DNA of 41,487 nucleotides, taken from positions 1 through 41,487 of the IMG/VR virus record IMGVR_UViG_3300020123_000352; one strand, given 5' to 3'. A program made the position numbers and the translations under genes. Positions 1 through 8,294 of this stretch are shown here, piece by piece. Every line of letters starts with the position of its first letter. Position 1 is the stretch's first letter. The notes beneath the pieces are model-generated. The model did no database searches. It saw only the letters and a list, made by a program, of their open reading frames with translations, and was not told the origin of the DNA. The stretch comes from a virus.

Positions 1-77
1 ATTTGGTCAACCACGCTAGGCAAGATTTCTTGGTAGGTGATATCTGCTACGCGGTCAGTGAATATGGTACCAGCCAT
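1..77 (-). CDS. 5' fragment of major capsid protein gene (duplicate of the copy starting at 41437)
   Basis: The start codon complement is at 75-77 and the reading frame runs off the left edge. It encodes the first residues of the capsid protein whose full copy is at 40349-41437. It exists here only because of the 127-bp assembly overlap and should not be counted as a second gene. Confidence 0.95.
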   Translation of the reverse strand, partial: MAGTIFTDRVADITYQEILPSVVDQ

Positions 78-127
78 AGATTGTGCTTCCTTCTCTTATT
101 AAATTAAAACAGCTCAATAGCGCGATG
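1..127. repeat. Left copy of 127-bp terminal direct repeat
   Basis: Bases 1-127 are identical to 41361-41487. The two copies interrupt a coding sequence (the capsid gene start) and its leader, so this is the overlap left when a circular genome is assembled into a linear contig, not a biological terminal repeat. A length of 127 also equals a common assembler k-mer size. The non-redundant genome is about 41,360 bp. Confidence 0.95.
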
Positions 128-138
128 GCTATGAGCTG
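110..138 (-). promoter_or_regulatory. Leader stem-loop upstream of the capsid gene (copy 1 of 4)
   Basis: On the minus strand CAGCTCATAGC (138-128) pairs with GCTATTGAGCTG (121-110), allowing one bulged base, and is followed by a TTTTAATTT tract and then a purine-rich Shine-Dalgarno stretch before the capsid ATG at 77. Near-identical elements lie at 34015-34044 and 28849-28878, and a diverged one at 22933-22960. It sits a few bases downstream of a predicted transcription start, so it would form the 5' end of the capsid mRNA. It could also act as a terminator or attenuator for read-through from upstream genes. Confidence 0.75.
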
Positions 139-150
139 CCTTTGAGTAAA

Positions 151-179
151 ATGCTACAGTCTGATTGTTAAAAAAGCAA
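151..179 (-). promoter_or_regulatory. Probable late promoter for capsid gene
   Basis: Minus strand TTGCTT (-35, 179-174), 17-bp spacer, TAGCAT (-10, 156-151). The match to sigma-70 consensus is only moderate, but position and spacing relative to the leader hairpin copy those at 34059-34087 and 28892-28920, where the -10 is a perfect TATAAT. Confidence 0.5.
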
Positions 180-183
180 TAGC

Positions 184-546
184 TTAATTTTTTGGCTTCT
201 TGGAATCGCCGGTTTTGTCTTCGTCGGCTGGCCTATCTTCACCAGCACTTTCGGCTTCATCAGCCTTGGTGTTTTCGGACTCTTCGCTAGCTTTGGCCTC
301 AGCCTCTTCAGCTGCCTTGGCTTCGTCGGCAGCGCGATTGCGTGCGGCCAATTCTTCTGCTTGCTGTTCGGGGCCGCCGGTTAGTGGTTGCTGGTTCATG
401 GGTAGTAACTCCTTTACTTGGTTAATTACATCAGTCAGTATAGTCGACTGCGGCTTGTCGTGCACGAATTCGGCCACTTTTTCGGCCTCTTCGAGCGTAA
501 CGATGTTCTTCAGTACCAAAATGGCCAGTATGGGGTTGATGTTCAC
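184..546 (-). CDS. Small acidic protein upstream of capsid gene, unknown function
   Basis: 120 residues. The N-terminal 50 are hydrophobic to neutral and probably helical (NPILAILVLKNIVTLEEA). The C-terminal half is low-complexity, rich in Ala, Glu, Asp and Lys, and probably disordered or coiled coil. It lies between the scaffold-like gene and the capsid gene, three bases after the gene at 549-779, in the late operon. Position and composition suggest a capsid-assembly accessory or minor head component. I do not recognise the family. Confidence 0.8.
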   Translation of the reverse strand: MNINPILAILVLKNIVTLEEAEKVAEFVHDKPQSTILTDVINQVKELLPMNQQPLTGGPEQQAEELAARNRAADEAKAAEEAEAKASEESENTKADEAESAGEDRPADEDKTGDSKKPKN

Positions 547-548
547 GG

Positions 549-779
549 CTATTGCTCCTTCACGAGTGTTACGGTTACTTTGGTCACAACGGTCTTTTTT
601 ACGATGGGCTCACCCTTTTCGATGGTATCGTAAGCGTTGCCGTGGTACATGGCCTTCACTTTGGCTTGGGCCTCTTTTTCGCTGGTGGCTTGCACCTCAC
701 CTTGGGCGCCACCGTGCTCGAACTCCGCAGAATATGAGTAGTTTTTTAGGGTGAGGGGCTTTTTAGATACCTTGGCCAT
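549..779 (-). CDS. Small hypothetical protein of head-assembly operon
   Basis: 76 residues, starting on the base that ends the upstream gene (779), a stop/start overlap that implies translational coupling. It is rich in Lys and Val with alternating polar/hydrophobic stretches (KKTVVTKVTVTLVKEQ at the C-terminus), suggesting a small beta-rich fold. The central part, with GEVQATSEKEAQAKVKAM, resembles a short amphipathic helix. No family is recognised. Its location between scaffold and capsid genes suggests a head-related role, by context only. Confidence 0.75.
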   Translation of the reverse strand: MAKVSKKPLTLKNYSYSAEFEHGGAQGEVQATSEKEAQAKVKAMYHGNAYDTIEKGEPIVKKTVVTKVTVTLVKEQ

Positions 780-1873
780 TAGTAGCTGTCATCTGCATCA
801 ATGCGGTTAAGGATATCGCGGGTAGTAGTGCCGGGGCGAATGGTGGGTTTGACAATGTTGCCCGGATTCATGCCACGGTTAGAACTCCCCCGCTCAGCAC
901 CGCGCTCACGGCGCTCTTCGTCTTCGTGCTTCTGGTCTTCGTCTTTCTTGGCAGTAGCGGCAGCCGTGCCGGTCTTGCGCTCCCAAATATCAAAAGCTTC
1001 GGCAAAACCGATGTGCCGGTATGGACGGCCTTGGTTGTACTGCTTAAGGTAGGTTTCATTGCGTTCAGTCATAACACCAAGCACCTCAGCCATTTGCTTG
1101 GCTTCAGCAGTGTCATCAAAACCAGCCTCACCGGGCCGTATGGTGAACTTAGGGAATCGCCCCTCTTTTTGCAGGTCGGCCACATCAGAGCGTATGCCTT
1201 CGTTTTCGCGGCGCTCGAAGTCTTGGGCGGCAGCATTGCTAGCACCTTGCCGGAACTCACCAAGCAACTTGTTTGCCTTCTGCTCGATGTTGTAGAAGCC
1301 AGTTTGGGTAGCGGCCAGTTCACGGTCATTCAAAAACTTAAAGTCATCAGGGATATCGCGCGGGCTAAAGGCTTTGATTTCTACCTGTTTGCGGTCATCA
1401 CCTTCGCCGCGCCAACCGCGAATAACAATAGGCTCACCGATGTTATCGACAATATGCTTCTGCTCAGCCGGTGAAAGCACAATACCAGCGGCATCGGTAG
1501 GTGCGGCAGGCTTGTCATCATCTTTAGGCTTCTCGACCTCTAGGGCATCATCAGCGGTAAATTCACCCTCTTTGGGCTTTTTTTCAACCGGTTTGCCGTC
1601 TTTGTCTAGCTCGGGCTCTTCGTCTTCGTCACCCTTGGCTGGGGCTTCGATGCGCTTACCGTCTTTGTCGTACTTGGGTTTATCATCTGCTGCATCGCCA
1701 GGCTTTGGTTTATCGTCTTCGCCAGATTTTGGCTTGCCATCTTTAGCATCTTCGGCAGGTTTGCCATCTTCGCCCCCCTTGGGTTTTTTATCATCGTCTA
1801 CGACAACACCAGCCTCTTCAGCTTCTTGCTTTGATATGGCCTGCTCGACAATTTGGCTTGTCTGAGTTTGCAT
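779..1873 (-). CDS. Probable capsid scaffolding protein
   Basis: 364 residues. Residues 1-130 are extremely rich in Asp, Lys, Glu, Gly and Pro (repeats such as DKDGK and DDKPK) and must be disordered. The middle, about 130-290, is ordered and helical, and the C-terminus is again charged, with several Arg/Glu-rich turns. It is encoded directly between portal and capsid genes, the usual place of a phage scaffold. Highly charged, elongated, helix-rich proteins in this position are typical of scaffolds, although sequence conservation in that class is very low, so the call rests on composition and position. No protease catalytic motif was seen. Confidence 0.7.
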   Translation of the reverse strand: MQTQTSQIVEQAISKQEAEEAGVVVDDDKKPKGGEDGKPAEDAKDGKPKSGEDDKPKPGDAADDKPKYDKDGKRIEAPAKGDEDEEPELDKDGKPVEKKPKEGEFTADDALEVEKPKDDDKPAAPTDAAGIVLSPAEQKHIVDNIGEPIVIRGWRGEGDDRKQVEIKAFSPRDIPDDFKFLNDRELAATQTGFYNIEQKANKLLGEFRQGASNAAAQDFERRENEGIRSDVADLQKEGRFPKFTIRPGEAGFDDTAEAKQMAEVLGVMTERNETYLKQYNQGRPYRHIGFAEAFDIWERKTGTAAATAKKDEDQKHEDEERRERGAERGSSNRGMNPGNIVKPTIRPGTTTRDILNRIDADDSY

Positions 1874-1902
1874 GGGCTCTACTCCTTTAAATTATGGTTT
1901 AA

Positions 1903-4119
1903 CTATAGCACAGGTGCGCCACCGGGAACGGGCGGCGGCGGGCCACCAGCAAATACACTACTTGGCGTAGGTGCTGGCATAGGCATTGGGCCGGGCCCGG
2001 GCATACCGTTCATCGGGGGCATTGCACCACCAATGGGCGGCTGAGGTGGCATTGCACCAGCTGGGGGCATTTGTGGTGGCATCGCGCCGGGCGGCGGTGG
2101 CATACCGGGCATTGCAGGCATACCAGCACCGGGCGGCGGCACTGCGGGGTTAGGTAGCGGCGTACCGGGCTTTAAACCTTCAGCAGTCGGGCCACCGATA
2201 GCACTGGCCTCTTCAAGTGCCAAGCGCTCTTCGAGTGAATCAATGCACTTAGTAACGTACTTTATGAAGCGGTTTTGGTCAGATTTCTTGGCCTTTAAGA
2301 AGGTGTCGTTAATCATGAGCTTGCGCAGTGACAGTATGTATTCTTTGCTCGGATTCTCTTTTTCTTCGACTGGTTTGCCATTCATGATATCTTCGAAGGC
2401 CACATATGCTTCAGACTCATCAATAACATCGAGAGCATCGCGGGCAAGTGCCATCGGGTCGGCACTCTGCTTGGCCCAGTTGTCGTAAAGCTGCTGCGCG
2501 TTATCCAGTTGCAGAATCTTGTAGGCATCGAGCAAGCTAATTGCCTTCTCTTTAAGCAGTGCCAGTACGATGGCTTCGATGCGGCTGCGGTCAGGGTTGG
2601 CAGGCTTGCTAGCTTTGACTATTAACCCCTGTGGTACTAGGTCGCGCTTCAGAGTAACGGCATCTATTTCACCGTCACCGGCATCGTACAAAAAGCTGTG
2701 GTTTTCGGTGTACCACACTACGGCCATTTGCACCCAATACTGGTAGGCTTGGCCAATCATACGGGTCATGGCCCGCACCATCATGTCTTGGCGCCCGGCG
2801 GCCTGGTTCTTTTTAATCATCACTTCGCCAAGCGTGGGGTCACCATCGTCGGCCTGTGAGCCCGTAAAGTCGGTTGGCGCACCCATGAGGTTGCCAATTT
2901 GCATACGAGCATCGAGCTTGTCGGCCATCACGTACTGCGGCAGCACTTGGGCTTGCAATTGCATCACCAGCTGGTCGAGGTTTTTGCCGTCTTCATTTTC
3001 GACAAACAGCTTTTGGTTCGGGTCACCGGTAATGTTCTGGCCATCGTCTTTAGTGAGCCCTGAACTGGTACCAATCACCAGTATGCCGTTGGCGTGGTCG
3101 GCGTTTTCGGCAATCTGGCGGCCACGGCGCATGAGGTAGAGCTGCATTTCGGCAGCCTGCTCGAGCGGCGTGGTGTTATCGATTACGTGGGTACCGTAGT
3201 TCACGAGGTTACCAAAGATGTACGGCTTCTTGGGGTATTTCAGCAGGTTCAGCTCTTTTTTGGCATACAGATAGTTCGGGTTGCGCATCTTCTCGAGCAC
3301 GATGTTGTCGAAATACCACACTACACCCTCTTGGGGCTTGTTGCTCTTATCGTAGTGGGTGACCGATACCTTGCGCACGGCAATCTCGCGGGTCATCTGT
3401 TTGGGTGTGCGGCGCTGAATGCCAAGCTTGCTCAGTATTTCCTCTTCGCGCTTCGGGAATTCATTAATTAACTCTTCTGGCGTGCGCTTAAGCACATGGC
3501 AGATAAAGCCGGGATTCTTGCCAAGCGCCGCGTTCTTGTCGAGTATGACATGCTCAGGGTCTACGTGCTCGAGCACAATTTCATCTAGCTCTTTATCGTA
3601 ATAAAAGTGGCCGATAGCCACCCGCTTGTTTAGAATGTCACGCGCCCACAGCTCTACCAATGCTTCGAGGTGCACAAAGTCGAGCACATCACCGTTAAAA
3701 TAACACTTTACAGCCTTTTCGACGTTGGTGGCATACACTTTGTCACGCGCTTCTTTGCTCGGGGAAAGCACCAACGGCCCGGCAATCTGGTTGGTGACGT
3801 AGGCTACAATCGACTCTTCGCCAACAAATACTTGGTTTTCTTTGTACTGCTTCTGGTGCTTATAGAGCCCGGTTTCGTCAACTTTGCCAAGGTGCATTCG
3901 GGTGTTCTGAGCCCGCTGGTTCTTGAGGTCGAAACCCTTGGCATCATTCCAGTAGGCCTCACTGTCATTAATCCTGAAATTCAGATTGCGAATAATGTCG
4001 CGGTCTGGCATATCAAGCGACAACGCCGGTAGGCGGTCTATTTCGCCCGGCTGGTCTACGAAGTTATCGACATTGGTATTGTCAAGAATGGGTGCCGCGC
4101 GGTTGTATTCCAGTGCCAT
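1903..4119 (-). CDS. Portal protein
   Basis: 738 residues, in the size range of podovirus portals. The protein forms the dodecameric vertex ring through which DNA enters and leaves. Support: it lies between terminase and the scaffold-like gene, is long with mixed alpha/beta composition, and has a C-terminal helical domain followed by a tail from about residue 650 made almost wholly of Pro, Gly, Met and Ala. The segment around GEVMIKKNQAAGRQDMMVRAM, with a long helix after it, fits a portal stem/wing region. The low-complexity tail is unusual and might protrude inside the capsid. Family assignment is by context and general resemblance. Confidence 0.82.
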   Translation of the reverse strand: MALEYNRAAPILDNTNVDNFVDQPGEIDRLPALSLDMPDRDIIRNLNFRINDSEAYWNDAKGFDLKNQRAQNTRMHLGKVDETGLYKHQKQYKENQVFVGEESIVAYVTNQIAGPLVLSPSKEARDKVYATNVEKAVKCYFNGDVLDFVHLEALVELWARDILNKRVAIGHFYYDKELDEIVLEHVDPEHVILDKNAALGKNPGFICHVLKRTPEELINEFPKREEEILSKLGIQRRTPKQMTREIAVRKVSVTHYDKSNKPQEGVVWYFDNIVLEKMRNPNYLYAKKELNLLKYPKKPYIFGNLVNYGTHVIDNTTPLEQAAEMQLYLMRRGRQIAENADHANGILVIGTSSGLTKDDGQNITGDPNQKLFVENEDGKNLDQLVMQLQAQVLPQYVMADKLDARMQIGNLMGAPTDFTGSQADDGDPTLGEVMIKKNQAAGRQDMMVRAMTRMIGQAYQYWVQMAVVWYTENHSFLYDAGDGEIDAVTLKRDLVPQGLIVKASKPANPDRSRIEAIVLALLKEKAISLLDAYKILQLDNAQQLYDNWAKQSADPMALARDALDVIDESEAYVAFEDIMNGKPVEEKENPSKEYILSLRKLMINDTFLKAKKSDQNRFIKYVTKCIDSLEERLALEEASAIGGPTAEGLKPGTPLPNPAVPPPGAGMPAMPGMPPPPGAMPPQMPPAGAMPPQPPIGGAMPPMNGMPGPGPMPMPAPTPSSVFAGGPPPPVPGGAPVL

Positions 4120-4156
4120 GTTTTACTTATTTAACCCTTTAGAACGATTAATAACA

Positions 4157-4179
4157 AGTGCTTAAGCACTATCATAGCA
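4157..4179 (-). promoter_or_regulatory. Probable extended -10 promoter and 14-bp palindrome before portal gene
   Basis: Minus strand TGCTATGAT (4179-4171) is an extended -10 element, followed at once by the perfect 14-base palindrome AGTGCTTAAGCACT (4170-4157). The palindrome would overlap the transcription start, so it could be an operator or a 5' hairpin. No good -35 box is seen. The portal ATG is at 4119. Confidence 0.45.
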
Positions 4180-4188
4180 CCGCGCAGG

Positions 4189-4443
4189 CTATTTCTGATA
4201 AAGGATTTTGAATATTGACTTGCAGCTGTGGCACTTGTGCTCAGTGAATTGGCTGCCTGGCTCGAGCGCTTGGAAGCTGGCGCCGTAAGCGTTGCTCAGC
4301 AGCATTTGCTTGGAGTTATGCCGGAACACGATACGGCCACAACGCGGGCAGCGGAAGGGCAGCAGCTCAGTGACCGGGCTTTGGCTGGCGTAAATGTACA
4401 CTACGAATTCCATGCTGCCTGTTGTGTTATTCATCGCCTGCAC
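4189..4443 (-). CDS. Com-like zinc-ribbon protein
   Basis: 84 residues with two CxxC pairs, C32/C35 (CPRCGR) and C71/C74 (CHSCK), separated by 35 residues, which together would bind one zinc ion. The pattern CPRC-G-R-hydrophobic-FR resembles the zinc finger of phage Mu Com, a translational activator that binds mRNA, but similarity is confined to the ribbon. The start overlaps the end of the large terminase gene by 17 bases, and Met4 (4434) is an alternative start. It lies between terminase and portal. A role in RNA or DNA binding is inferred. Confidence 0.75.
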   Translation of the reverse strand: MQAMNNTTGSMEFVVYIYASQSPVTELLPFRCPRCGRIVFRHNSKQMLLSNAYGASFQALEPGSQFTEHKCHSCKSIFKILYQK

Positions 4444-6073
4444 TTTCTCTTATTGCTTTTGCTAAGTTTATCGGATTGCCAACTGTTTGGCCATTATCGA
4501 CCATAAACGGTTTATTTGATACCTCACTTGGCCGCAAGGTCTGCACCACTCCGGGGCCAAGCTGCTCATTCGGCACTTTGAAGTTGACGGCCAAGTACTC
4601 GGTCGCGGTACGCGGGTGGCTTGTCCAGTTGTGAATCGGCAAGCTAACCGGCGTAATCGACTGGCTGGTGGCCTCACGCTGCGGAAAGCTAGCTTGGTCA
4701 ATGGCGTCGAGATACCCATTGAGGCCGGTAGTGCCAGGCGTGTCGTTCACCTCAATGCCCTTCTGAAACAGCGTCTTGGTGGCTTGCCATCGGTTGTAGA
4801 AAGCATTGCCCTTCACATTGGTCTGCACATAAATGCCAACCTTCACCAGCTCAGCCCGCACACTGGTCAGCACTTTGCTAGTCATGCTGCGCTTGGCGGC
4901 ATCAGGGTCACCGTAATGCTTGCCGTTCTTGAACCAGTTGACCCGGTAAATAGCTTCGACCTCTTTAGGGTCGTAGCTGAACAGGCTATCTATGTCCATT
5001 GGGCCAGTGCCCTGCTCATTCGGAAAGAAGGGAAAAAACCACTGTATTGGCACATTCTCTTTACATAGGGCATCGACCAGGCGCATCTTGCCGTTATCCA
5101 TGTTGTACTGCCACCACTGCGCCGCGGTACCGTCCAGCCCAAAATCCCACGACACGAATAGCGGCCACTCCGGGTTATATGGAAACTTACCCACTTGGCG
5201 CCGCCGGGCTTCGGGGTAGACCACACCTTTAAGCGAACCTTCCCAGTCAATCATGATTTCGCGAGCAAAGTCTTCTTTGCTGCGGCGCTCCCGCTGGTCG
5301 GCTAACCACTCAGGAGTTTTGCGCGGGTCGAGGTGGTGCGGCAGCTCTATTACCTTAATCTTTTCGCCGTCTTCACCGAAGCGCAGGCGCTTGGCCTTGG
5401 TACCGGGCCGAATGCCGGGCGTGGTGATGACTATGCGGCAGTTGGTGGTGTCGGCCGTACTACCCCACGCGGCATCATCGTTATCCCAGAAAGCAAACTC
5501 ATCGAGCAATATGGCCTTCTGGCGTCCACCACGGCTGAAGTTCGGGTTGCTTGATTCACCACTGATGGCGTTACCAAGCTCAGGATTCAGCAGCTTCATG
5601 CTCGAGCGGTGCACATTGAAGCTGAAGCCCTTGGGTAGCACCAGCGGGTTCAGCCGGGTAAGCATGTAGTCGAGCTTGCCAAAAAGCGACTCTTCTTTGT
5701 TGCTGATTTCGTCGCCACCCTTGCTACCGCCCACGTTGTCTACGTAGTCTTCTTTGCGCGACCCCAGTAAGAAGTTGGAAGCGTCGCGGTATTTCCAGTA
5801 CCACAGCAGCACACCAAGCACAGTGTAGCTCACGCCCATTTCTCGGGTTTTGTCAAAGAAGATGTCGTAGCCCATTTCAATGGCCTGCACTAATTCATTG
5901 ATGATGCGAGTCTCTTGGAATGGGAACAGCTTAAAGGGGAAATGGTACGGCGCCCGCTTGGGGTCTAACGTCCAAAGCATCGTATTAAAAAACAATACCG
6001 GGTCTTGGCTACAATCGTAATCGAGCTTTAGCAGTCTAGCCTTGGCAATCTCTAAATCACTGAAGGTGCTCAC
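4427..6073 (-). CDS. Terminase large subunit (packaging ATPase/nuclease)
   Basis: 548 residues. The motor pumps DNA into the prohead and cuts it. Visible motifs: adenine-binding region FPFQ (about 50-53), atypical Walker A KTREMGVSYT (75-84), Walker B ILLDEF (188-193), coupling motif ITTPG (216-220), and an RNase H-like nuclease domain opening with FVSWDFG (D310) and closing with acidic residues near LDAID about 90 residues from the C-terminus. Length and order are normal for TerL. The start overlaps the preceding small gene by four bases. It is followed by the zinc-ribbon and portal genes, the classic packaging order. Confidence 0.95.
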   Translation of the reverse strand: MSTFSDLEIAKARLLKLDYDCSQDPVLFFNTMLWTLDPKRAPYHFPFKLFPFQETRIINELVQAIEMGYDIFFDKTREMGVSYTVLGVLLWYWKYRDASNFLLGSRKEDYVDNVGGSKGGDEISNKEESLFGKLDYMLTRLNPLVLPKGFSFNVHRSSMKLLNPELGNAISGESSNPNFSRGGRQKAILLDEFAFWDNDDAAWGSTADTTNCRIVITTPGIRPGTKAKRLRFGEDGEKIKVIELPHHLDPRKTPEWLADQRERRSKEDFAREIMIDWEGSLKGVVYPEARRRQVGKFPYNPEWPLFVSWDFGLDGTAAQWWQYNMDNGKMRLVDALCKENVPIQWFFPFFPNEQGTGPMDIDSLFSYDPKEVEAIYRVNWFKNGKHYGDPDAAKRSMTSKVLTSVRAELVKVGIYVQTNVKGNAFYNRWQATKTLFQKGIEVNDTPGTTGLNGYLDAIDQASFPQREATSQSITPVSLPIHNWTSHPRTATEYLAVNFKVPNEQLGPGVVQTLRPSEVSNKPFMVDNGQTVGNPINLAKAIRESAGDE

Positions 6074-6291
6074 CCACGTACCTCACACGGTATGGCGCGG
6101 TGCTCAAGTTTATCAGTAGCATCAAGCTTGTGGTACTCCCGAATGGCCCGGGCTAGCGCTTGGGTGACTACCAAGCGGTCTGGTAGGCCGCCCACGAATA
6201 CAACCGCATTCTGCAAAGCAACGGCATCTATGTGCTTATCGAGCTGCCGCACGTTCACACAACCCCGGCAGTCCAGTACTTTATCGCTCAT
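6070..6291 (-). CDS. Small hypothetical protein between terminase subunits
   Basis: 73 residues, overlapping the terminase large subunit start by four bases (translational coupling). It contains an early CRGC pair (residues 8-11) but no second Cys pair, so zinc binding is doubtful. The middle is amphipathic and helical (RLVVTQALARAIREYH). No family is recognised. Its strict position between the terminase subunits suggests a packaging accessory, by context only. Confidence 0.7.
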   Translation of the reverse strand: MSDKVLDCRGCVNVRQLDKHIDAVALQNAVVFVGGLPDRLVVTQALARAIREYHKLDATDKLEHRAIPCEVRG

Positions 6292-6355
6292 AAAACTCTG
6301 TTTCTATATCATTTATGGTGTTCATAATGTGAATGGGTGTCAAAATTCCCGGCCC

Positions 6356-6370
6356 AGTACGAGCCGTACT
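6356..6370 (-). other. Perfect 6-bp hairpin between terminase small subunit and next gene
   Basis: AGTACG-AGC-CGTACT, lying just after the stop of the small terminase gene in the minus direction. It has no proper T tract, so it is more likely an mRNA-stability or processing hairpin than a terminator. Confidence 0.35.
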
Positions 6371-6377
6371 AAAGAAT

Positions 6378-6992
6378 TTATGCAGTTGATGGTGTTTTTT
6401 CGGCATTCTTGGCTTCTTCGGCCTTTTCAGCCTCAGCACGGGCTAGTATGGCATTGATTTCTTCGATGCTCATACCCCGGCCAATCTCTATTTTTTCACC
6501 GTCGGTGGTCAAGTCCATCTTATCACCGTAAATCTTTGGCTTCATTTTGGCCATCAAGAACTTGCGGGTATCAATCTGTAAACGGCGATGGCCAAGCATA
6601 TCATCTTCGCGCACCTCTGTTACAGTGACTTCATTACCGTCTTTATCCTTGCTGGTGCGCGTGACCGTGACCTTCCCCTTGGTCGGAGTATTCGAAATGT
6701 CCAATATCTCTTCGGCCATTGCATCGGCAGCTTCTTGCTTCGCGCGCGTGTATTGGTGTAAAAAGTCGTCGCGCCACAACTCTTCATTCGATTCGGACAG
6801 CCATAAGAACACAGTTTTAACAGACGGCATACCTTTACGAGCACATGCGGTACGCAAACTTTCACCCATGGCCAGATAGCCACACAGCTCAGTAGCCAAC
6901 TCAAGGCTGTAAATTGTAGGGCGCCCCATTTTTTTAGGGGTCTTTGGAGTCTTGGCTTGCTGGCCTACTACGGGCTCTTTGCTTTTCACCAT
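6378..6992 (-). CDS. Terminase small subunit
   Basis: 204 residues from the ATG at 6992. A longer frame begins with TTG at 7031 but adds an unlikely leader. An N-terminal basic region is followed by a helix-turn-helix of the terminase small subunit type: GRPTIYS, then a helix with LATELCGYLAMGESLRTAC and the recognition segment GMPSVKTVFLWL. A helical middle (QEAADAMAEEILDI) and an acidic Ala/Glu C-terminal tail follow. It recognises the packaging site and hands DNA to TerL. It is located one small gene upstream of TerL, as expected. Confidence 0.9.
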   Translation of the reverse strand: MVKSKEPVVGQQAKTPKTPKKMGRPTIYSLELATELCGYLAMGESLRTACARKGMPSVKTVFLWLSESNEELWRDDFLHQYTRAKQEAADAMAEEILDISNTPTKGKVTVTRTSKDKDGNEVTVTEVREDDMLGHRRLQIDTRKFLMAKMKPKIYGDKMDLTTDGEKIEIGRGMSIEEINAILARAEAEKAEEAKNAEKTPSTA

Positions 6993-7044
6993 ATTGCCTA
7001 AGTTATACCATAACCGTAAGCATGGTGGCAATTTGCCGCCCCCT

Positions 7045-7329
7045 TCAAGAAGCTATACGGTTTTCGCCAGTTTGCTTATTGTGATGGTAGTAGCCTTGAT
7101 GCGGGCCCGTAGGTACGTAGAAGGTCACCTCTTTAGTATTGTTGTCTACAATGATAGCTTCAGTGCCATCAGGTGCCCGTAAGTTTTGCCCGGCTTCTTG
7201 GGCTTGCAGGCGCATAAGCGTACTGGTGATGGCAGCACAATTTTCACATTGCGTCGCGTACATCTGGGGTAAGTTTCGGTGGGGTGTGTGGCGTCCACAG
7301 TTAGAGCAGTACAGCAGAGTGGCTAGCAT
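7045..7329 (-). CDS. Small zinc-ribbon protein
   Basis: 94 residues with C8/C11 (CSNCG) and C28/C31 (CENC), a compact four-Cys zinc ribbon at the N-terminus, then a beta-rich tail (EAIIVDNNTKEVTFYVP). It starts on the base before the stop region of the preceding gene (7330), in a tightly packed run of four small genes upstream of terminase. Probably a nucleic-acid or protein-binding ribbon. No specific family is recognised. Confidence 0.75.
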   Translation of the reverse strand: MLATLLYCSNCGRHTPHRNLPQMYATQCENCAAITSTLMRLQAQEAGQNLRAPDGTEAIIVDNNTKEVTFYVPTGPHQGYYHHNKQTGENRIAS

Positions 7330-7584
7330 CTAGTCAGCAGGCTCAAACGGTTTATTTAAATATTCTCGAGCAAAAGAGTCATCAGCAGGCTTGTGGTCTG
7401 CACGCCACTTTTGTTGCTCGGCCATAAATTGCTTGTTAGTCCTATAGCGCATGTCCAGCCTATCAGGGTTGTTCTTCTGCATGACAATCACACGCATTAT
7501 ACCGGTAAAGCCTTCGCGCTTAACCGGTTTACCCTTGTAATTTATATTTCCGAAGCCTGGTAGTCCTAGCTGTGTCGTGTCCAT
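7330..7584 (-). CDS. Small basic hypothetical protein
   Basis: 84 residues, with a Gly-rich N-terminus (LGLPGFGNINYKGK) followed by a basic, charged helical region ending in DDSFAREYLNKPFEPAD. It lies between two other small genes with spacing of 0-3 bases, so it is part of the same transcript. No motif is recognised. Confidence 0.7.
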   Translation of the reverse strand: MDTTQLGLPGFGNINYKGKPVKREGFTGIMRVIVMQKNNPDRLDMRYRTNKQFMAEQQKWRADHKPADDSFAREYLNKPFEPAD

Positions 7585-7587
7585 AGC

Positions 7588-7845
7588 TTAATCAACGTAG
7601 GGCAAGCGCCCTTGGGTTACGGTTTTACTATAGCCGCGTACCTTCTTGGTAACAGTCAGCGGGTTCTGCTTCAAATAACTATCCGGGGCAGTGTCACGAT
7701 TTAGGTACCATTTGTCGATGGTCTTCACCTTAGCACAGGTTTTAGGTGTACCCTTTCGCTCACCAGTTTTAATAAGCCACAAGAGATTTGCGGTTTCAGC
7801 ATCTACGAATATAGGCCGGTTAGCAGTTGTAATGAGTAGTGCCAT
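7588..7845 (-). CDS. Small basic hypothetical protein
   Basis: 85 residues, Lys/Thr-rich. The N-terminus ALLITTANRPIFVDAETA looks like a beta-hairpin. It is encoded one base from the previous gene and three bases before the next, in the pre-terminase operon. No catalytic or metal-binding motif is visible and the function is unknown. Confidence 0.7.
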   Translation of the reverse strand: MALLITTANRPIFVDAETANLLWLIKTGERKGTPKTCAKVKTIDKWYLNRDTAPDSYLKQNPLTVTKKVRGYSKTVTQGRLPYVD

Positions 7846-7846
7846 T

Positions 7847-8062
7847 TCATGCCTCTTGCTCGATTACTTTCATAACTTCGGTTGGTTTTCCATCAGTCAG
7901 TACGCATATAGCATCTTTGATACCAAGCGCCTGCAAGGCGTGAGTAAGGTTATGGGCGTCTTCTTTAGTAAGGCTACTACGGTCGAAGGCAATCAGATAT
8001 TTAGCTCCCGGCTTCAGTTCGGTAGCGTGAGTGATAACAATTCGTGATTCTAATTTAGCCAT
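7847..8062 (-). CDS. Small alpha/beta hypothetical protein
   Basis: 71 residues with an alternating beta-alpha pattern (SRIVITHATEL, KYLIAFDRSS, a helix EDAHNLTHALQALG, DAICVLTDGK). A strong Shine-Dalgarno (GGGGAG) precedes the ATG. It is the first gene after the tRNA region, heading the run of four small genes leading to terminase. Function unknown. Confidence 0.75.
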   Translation of the reverse strand: MAKLESRIVITHATELKPGAKYLIAFDRSSLTKEDAHNLTHALQALGIKDAICVLTDGKPTEVMKVIEQEA

Positions 8063-8294
8063 ATCTGTTGCTCCCCTGTTATGTTCGCATAAGTTTCTCT
8101 TTTAAGCAAATACCAGTCGCTAGTAGGCTAGTTGGGCCGTTCGGTGTAGTGTACCCCGTCGGTTTGGGCACCGCCTACCAGCTAATCAGTACCAGCACGG
8201 CAGGGGCTTGTGCTCCCCTACTACGTTTTCCCGGCTTACACTGCATCAAATCAAGCAGAGCGCTCACTGATACTGACTGGTGAATGTTCAAATG
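8063..8294. other. Noncoding stretch between tRNA-like element and small-gene operon
   Basis: No convincing gene on either strand. It contains short hairpins, for example GGGG-AGCACAAG-CCCC and a repeated GCTGGTA on the minus strand, and may hold further degenerate tRNA-like sequence, but I could not complete a cloverleaf. The Shine-Dalgarno for the gene starting at 8062 lies at its left end. Confidence 0.5.

Noticed and set aside
200-754. Plus-strand open frame of 184 codons
   Set aside because: Antisense shadow of the acidic genes at 184-546 and 549-779; Ser/Ala-rich composition mirrors their Asp/Glu/Ala codons and there is no ribosome site.
6330-6350. Minus-strand TTGACA before gene 6291
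   Set aside because: No -10 box at 15-19 bases; nearest TATGAA and TAAATG have wrong spacing.
8063-8294. A third tRNA next to the tandem tRNA elements
   Set aside because: AGCTGGTAG resembles a D-loop on the minus strand, but acceptor, anticodon and T stems could not be completed.
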